Assembly: GCF_033115175.1 (NCBI RefSeq)
Contig: NC_084843.1
Location: 59,498,474 to 59,562,473 of the forward strand
Reading direction: 5' to 3'
Length of the DNA stretch: 64,000 bases
Origin: Lepus europaeus
Taxonomy: Eukaryota > Chordata > Mammalia > Lagomorpha > Leporidae
Under the pieces are notes generated by a model that saw only the letters and a list, made by a program, of their open reading frames with translations, was not told the DNA's origin and did no database searches. Of this stretch, positions 34,401-40,800 are shown in pieces. The translations under genes were made by a program, and so were the position numbers. The first letter of the stretch is position 1, and every line of letters begins with the position of its first letter.

Positions 34401-37400
34401 ACTTAGACCCGACTTCCAGCGCTGCGGGTGAACCACCAGGGGACTATGGTACACTGCACCGCCCCAGCACAGTGGCTGAAACCAGACTTGCAAGCAGGCT
34501 CATCTTGGGTTTCTAAGTCATGCAACTACCAGACTTACAAGGAACAACAAAAATCACCTTCCGGTCCTACCACTTTATTGTTTTGCGGTAACAGCTGGGG
34601 GAAAACAGTGGTGGCAGGGATTTTTTCTCCTCTTCCCCTAGAGATTAGACAGAAAGCAAGAAGCTGGTGCTAACCAGGGCCGCGACAGCTTCTTCCTGCT
34701 CGTGGGCTTCTGGAGTGGAATATCAAACCCCCACCAGCCACAGGGAAGCGCTGCAGCCCCATGGGAAGGGAAGCTGGGGTCCCGTGTCACCCTGTCCAGC
34801 GCTCACCAGGTAACAACAGTTCATAACCCTCACTTGTTAGCTGTGGCTTTAAAGTTGGTTATAGGATTACAAAAGGATAAATTCTAAGTTGTGAAAAGTA
34901 CATGGATTGCCAAATTATTCTGTTGACATGTGATTAAGGTATATTTGAGAAGCTAACATAAGGAAATATGATCACCAAATCTCAGTGTTGTGCCCCTTAT
35001 GCAGTTAGATTATAGCTGGACAAAGAAAAATGTGATGTATACCAATCAAAAAAACAAGTATCCAACAAATTGTGCTAAGAGTCCAGGGGAGGGCAGGCAG
35101 CTAGCCTAACAGCTAATACACAAGATACACACACCCACGTTGGAGTACTTGGGTTCAATATCTAACTGCAGCACCTGACCGGCTTCCTGCTAATACAGAC
35201 TCTGGCAGACAGAGGTGATGGCTCAAGTAACCGGGTTCTTGCTACCCATGTGAGAAACCTGCATTGAGATCCTGGTTTCAGGCTTTAGCCTGCAGCCTGG
35301 CCAATGCAGGCAAACAGGGAGTGAACCAGCAAACGGAAACTCTCCGTCTGCCTCTCAAATAAATCTTTTTTTTTAAATATGTAAGTGTCTGCGGGAGATG
35401 GTTTAACAATTCAAGTGACAAAGTTAACACACATACATACACACACTACACAACACACAACTTCCAGCTCAGCAGTTCAAACATTCCTATAATGGTAATA
35501 CACACTTCACACACACCTGTATAAAGTAGTAACTCCCTGCCCTGTCACAACCATGAGTAAGCATCAGGATGATTAAATTTTGAAAACATGGGGCTGGTGC
35601 TGTGGCATAGTGGGTTAAGCCACCACCCGCAGCGCCAGCATCCCATATGGGCGCGGGTTAGAGTCTCGGCTGCTCCACTTCTGATCAGCTCCCTACTAAT
35701 GTGCCTGGGAAGGCAGTGGAGGATGGCCTAGATCCTTGGGCCCCTGCACCCGGGTGGGAGACCCAGAAAAAGCTCCTGGCTTTGGATAAGCCCAGCTCTG
35801 GCCATTGTGGCCATTTGGGGAGTGAACTGCAGATGGAAGACCTCTCTCTCTCTCTCTAACTCTGCCTTTCAAATAAATAATGAAATCTTTTTTTAAAATT
35901 TTGAAAACAGATACTCTAACCACAATCCTTTTTTTTTTTTCTCTGTAAAACCTACCAGAAAGATCTGTTTTTCCAGTTGTCAAACTTCTACAACTACAAA
36001 GACAGAATTTTGACCACGGAAACTTTCTCCCAAAAATGCACATTTAAACCAAACTTCAGGAAAGGTTCTGTTCAGTTTCTGGAGCATCAACCTATTCGAC
36101 TAGGAACCTGACTTGCTTTCAGAAAGGGAGCAATGACACAGTTCCCTGTTTACATGTGCTCCTGGACACCCCTAACAGTCACCTGAAAAACAAGAAGCAG
36201 CCTACTGGGGCAGAACGAGTACCTAACAAGAAAGCTGAAGATATGTGGAAAAAATAGCCGACTCCTAGAATTAAAATATCAGGTTGTGATGTCTGAGCGC
36301 TGGAGGTTTAGACCCAGCATCCCTCTCCCTAGTGCTTCATGCTGTAAACGCTTCTGTGCTGGGTTGTTAGCCAGGAGACCCGGGGACAGTGAACACGGCA
36401 CGCTTTATTTCCGAACCCGAGACAGATCCAAAGCAAAGGAATTAAGGGGGAAAAAAAAAAAAAAAAGCCCAGTGAGTCCTCATCTTTGCCCACTCCAATC
36501 CAATGGATTTGGAAATAACCCAAACAGGCACGTGAGCTACAGGAATTTCCAGGCCTGGCTGCATGGATTCCCCAACACCAGAGTGGATGCTGTCCACTCA
36601 GGGAGGTCCTGACAGGGAGAACGTGAGCCCTGGGACATCTCCCCTTGCACACGCTCAGTGGATGACAATTTCTCATTATCACTGTCCGGTGACGGACCAC
36701 AGGAGGGATAGAGTCTGCGGCCCTGCACACAAAATGCATTTCCGTAAGCTTAATCACACTGGAGTTTAAAGAAGAAAATTGTTCTCTTCCAGATTAAGCC
36801 AAATTAATCAGATCTTTTTTCAGGCTACAATATAAAACAATCTGTGTGTGCCAACCACATTCCTATTTAAACACGTAACTTCCTTAGAAACAAAAAGAAC
36901 CCTTTCCGGCCTCTCGGGCAGGAGTTGGAAGCTCTGAGGTTCGTTACAGTCTGGACCACTGGTGGAACTCAGTCCTGCATAAAGCACACCACAGACACAG
37001 GGCTCCAAGCAATGGCACCAAAGTATAGTCTTGGAGTCACCTGACCCGGCGGCAGGAACAGGCGTCACAGGGTCTATCATGCTATGGTCCTTGGCTAGAA
37101 TGTTCTCCAACCCCTTCTGAACACCAATGAAACCACCTCCTTTCTCAGCACACTTGTACCCAGGGCACCACCGACACCTGGGGGTCACAGCTTCAGCCTC
37201 TCCATCACGCGGTTGGTCTGAGATGCTACCATGGAGTACCTGACAGGGCGACACACAGCCATTCTATCACACGCACACAATTAACTCAAGCTGACCAAAT
37301 GAGGCCAATTAAAGAGGAGGAGAGGATCCTGCAGTTGGTGTCAACGCCCAGGAAATCAGTATAAGGTCTCTGAATAAATATAACTGGGACTCCCACAGGG

Positions 37401-37857
37401 AAACGCAGGCCAATTAGAGGGCCCTCCAGGTACGTAATTGGCCTCAGGCTGTTTGCTCCACTACCCACCCCCACTGCGGCTCAGCTCAGCCAACTCTGAA
37501 GCGATGTGTAAATTGGATGTGCTCCCCGCTTGTACCACACTTCCTGTTAGAAATGTAATGAAGGGGCTGGTGTCGTGGCACAGCAGGTTAAGCCACGGCC
37601 TGCAGCGTTGGCATCCCGTTACGAGCGTGGGTATGAGTCCTGGCTGCTCCACTTTCGATCCACCTCCCACTGAATGGCCCAGGAAAGCAAATAAGTAGAA
37701 GATGTCCAAGTGCTTGGGCCCCTGCCATCCATGCCAGAGTCCCGGATGGAGTTCCGGGCTCCTGGCTTTAGCGTGGCTCAGCCCTGGCCATTGCGGCCAT
37801 TTGGGGGAATGAACCAGCAGATGGAAGATCTCTGTCACTCTTTCAAATAAATAAAAT

Positions 37858-37888
<31 letters not shown>

Positions 37889-40800
37889 GGCCAGCGCCAT
37901 ATTAGGCTAATCCTCCGCCTGTGGCGCCGGCACCCCAGGTTCTAGTCCCGGTTGCTCCTCTTCCAGGCCAGCTCTCTGCTGTGGCCCGGGAGTGCAGTGG
38001 AGGATGGCCCAGGTCCTTGGGCCCTGCACCCATATGGGAGACCAGGAGAAGCACCTGGCTCCTGGCTTCGGATCGGCGTAGTGTGCTGGCTGCAGTACGC
38101 CAGCCGCAGCAGCCATTGGAGGGTGAACCAACGGTAAAGGAAAACCTTTCTCTCTGTCTCTCTCTCTCCCACTGTCCACTCTGCCTGTCAAAAAAAAAGG
38201 GGGGGGAGGGAGGGGGGAGGGCTACCACTGTGCATAGCAGATAAAGCTACAACTTGCAGCACTAGTATCCCATATGACAACCAGTTCATGTCCTGGCTGC
38301 TCCACTTCTGATCCAGCTCCCTGCTAATGGCCTGGGAAAATCAGTGGAGGATGGCTCAAGTCTTTGGGCCCCTGCTACCCAGCCGAGAGACCCAGATGAA
38401 GCTGCTGGCTTTGGCCTGGGCCAACTCCATTACAGCCATCTGGGGAGTGAACTAACAGACGGAAGACCCAATCTCTCTCCCAGTGACCAGTAGACGGAAG
38501 ATCTCTCTCTCTCCCCCTGTCTGTGACTCTTTCAAATAAATAAATCTTTTTAAAAACAAAATTTAAAAAGCACAATGAATTTGTCTGATAGTTAAGCCCA
38601 AGCCCCCAAAACCAGGTCTCAGTACACACAAAGACAAGGTTCCACCTTGCTGTCATCCACAGTGCGCTGCAATGAGATGCTCACACCAATGCCAACATCC
38701 AGCCAAGAAGGCCAACAACCTGTGCAGCTTTTACAACACCGAGGTTCATGCTTGGGACAAGCATTCGGCCCAGCAGTTAAGACACTGGTGTCTCATATTG
38801 GAGTTCCTGAGCTTAGCTCCTGGCTCCCAGTTCCAACTTCCTGCAGTGCAGGCCCTGGGAGGCAGCAGGGGCCCTGCCGCCCACATGACAGACCTGGATT
38901 GAGTTCTGGCTCCCTGCTTTGTCTGGGCCCAGCCCAGGCTGTTAGAAACACTTGGGGAGTGAATCAGTGGGTGGGAACTCTGTCTCTCTGTCTCTCTGCC
39001 TCTCGAAACAAAACAAAAACTTCAAAATTTCCTCAGGGAAGAAAACAAAAAGTGAAAGGTATAAAACAAATCAGGTGCCTGTCCCAGTATCAAGTTCCTA
39101 AACACAGCACAAACTTCTACCAGAAAGGAGGCTTTAAAAAGCTCCATTTAAAAATATACAACTCTTGGCCGGCGCCGCAGCTCAATAGGCTAATCCTCTG
39201 CCTAGCGGCACCGGCACACCAGGTTCTAGTCCCGGTAGGGGCGCCGGATTCTGTCCCAGTTGCCCCTCTTCCAGGCCAGCTCTCTGCTGTGGCCCAGGAG
39301 TGCAGTGGAGGATGGCCCAAGTGCTTGGGCCCTGCACCCCATGGGAGACCAGGAGAAGCATCTGGCTCCCGGCTTCAGATCAGCGAGATGCGCCGGCCGC
39401 AGCGTGCCAGCCACAGTGGCCATTGGAGGGTGAACCAACGGTAAAGGAAGACCTTTCTGTCTCTCTCTCTCACTGGCCACTCAGCCTGTCAAAAAAAAAA
39501 AAAAAAAATGTGTGTATATATATATATATATATACACACAAGTTATACAAATAGCATGCTTTTTGCAAAAATATTAGAAAGGCAAAATGAAACTAAAGAG
39601 TCCCGGTAACCCCATAACCCAAGGCTTATAAATACTTTGGTATACAGAATTGTGGACTTTTTTCCCTAAAGGAAAATTCTTTCCAACTTGTGGTAAGCCT
39701 ATCAGTCTGCTAGAGTTAGATCTTTTCAGCTCACTGTGTGAACAGGCTTTCTTTTCAGAAGTCTGTGTACTTGGGTGGGTGCTGTGGTACACGGGGTTAA
39801 GCCACTGGCTGCAGTGCAGCATCCCATATGGGCACCAGTTCGAGTCCCGACTGCTCCACTTCCGATCCAGCTCCTTGCTAATGTGCCTGGGAAAAGCAGT
39901 GGAAGATGACCCAAGTGCATGAGTTCCTGCACCCATGTGGAAGACCCCAATGAAACTCCTGGCCCCAGCTTCAGCCTGGCCCAGTCCTGCCCATTGCTGC
40001 CAACCTGGGAGTGAATCAGCAGATGGAAGCTCGCGTTCGCTCTCTCCCTCTCTTGCTCTCTCTCTGTGTAACCACGCCTTTCAAATAAATAAATAAACCT
40101 TTATATATAAAAAAAAAGTCTGTGTGGGGGCCAGTGCTGTGGTGTAGCAGGCAAAGCTGCCACCTGCAGTGCCTGCATTTCATATGGGCGCCGGTTCTAA
40201 TCCCGGCTGCTCCTCTTCCAATCCAGCTCTCTGCTATGGTCTGGGAAAGCAGTAGAAGATGGCCCAAATCCTTGGGCTCCTGCACCTGCGTGGGAGACCA
40301 GGAAGAAGAAGCTCCTGGCTCCCGGCTTCGGATCGGCACAGCTCCAGTCGTTGCAGCCAACTGGGGAGTGAACCAGCAGATGGAAGACCTCTCTCTCTCT
40401 CTCTCTGCCTCTCCTGCTCTCTCTGTGTAACTCTGACTTTCAATTCAATAAATAAAACTTAAAAAAAAAAAAAGTCTGTGTACTTTAGAAGCTTCAGTGG
40501 ATTTATTATCTCATTAATTCCTTATCAAAGCCATCTGCAAATCTCCACTCTACAACCCCATTGAAACTGCTGAATTTTCCTGCACTCACTGAATAATCTA
40601 GCTTATTTTTAAAAAAAGTTCAAAATATCCCAAAATTCTGTGCTGGCCACCTGGGTTATTTTTAAACCACTAATGAAGTACTAAGATTTTTAGTTCCAAA
40701 TACACATACAGAAGCGACTAATATGATTTTTTACTAACCAAGATAGCTTAAATTGGCTTTTTCTATTCCTCTACTCCTTCCCCAACTTACAGTAGCTTCT

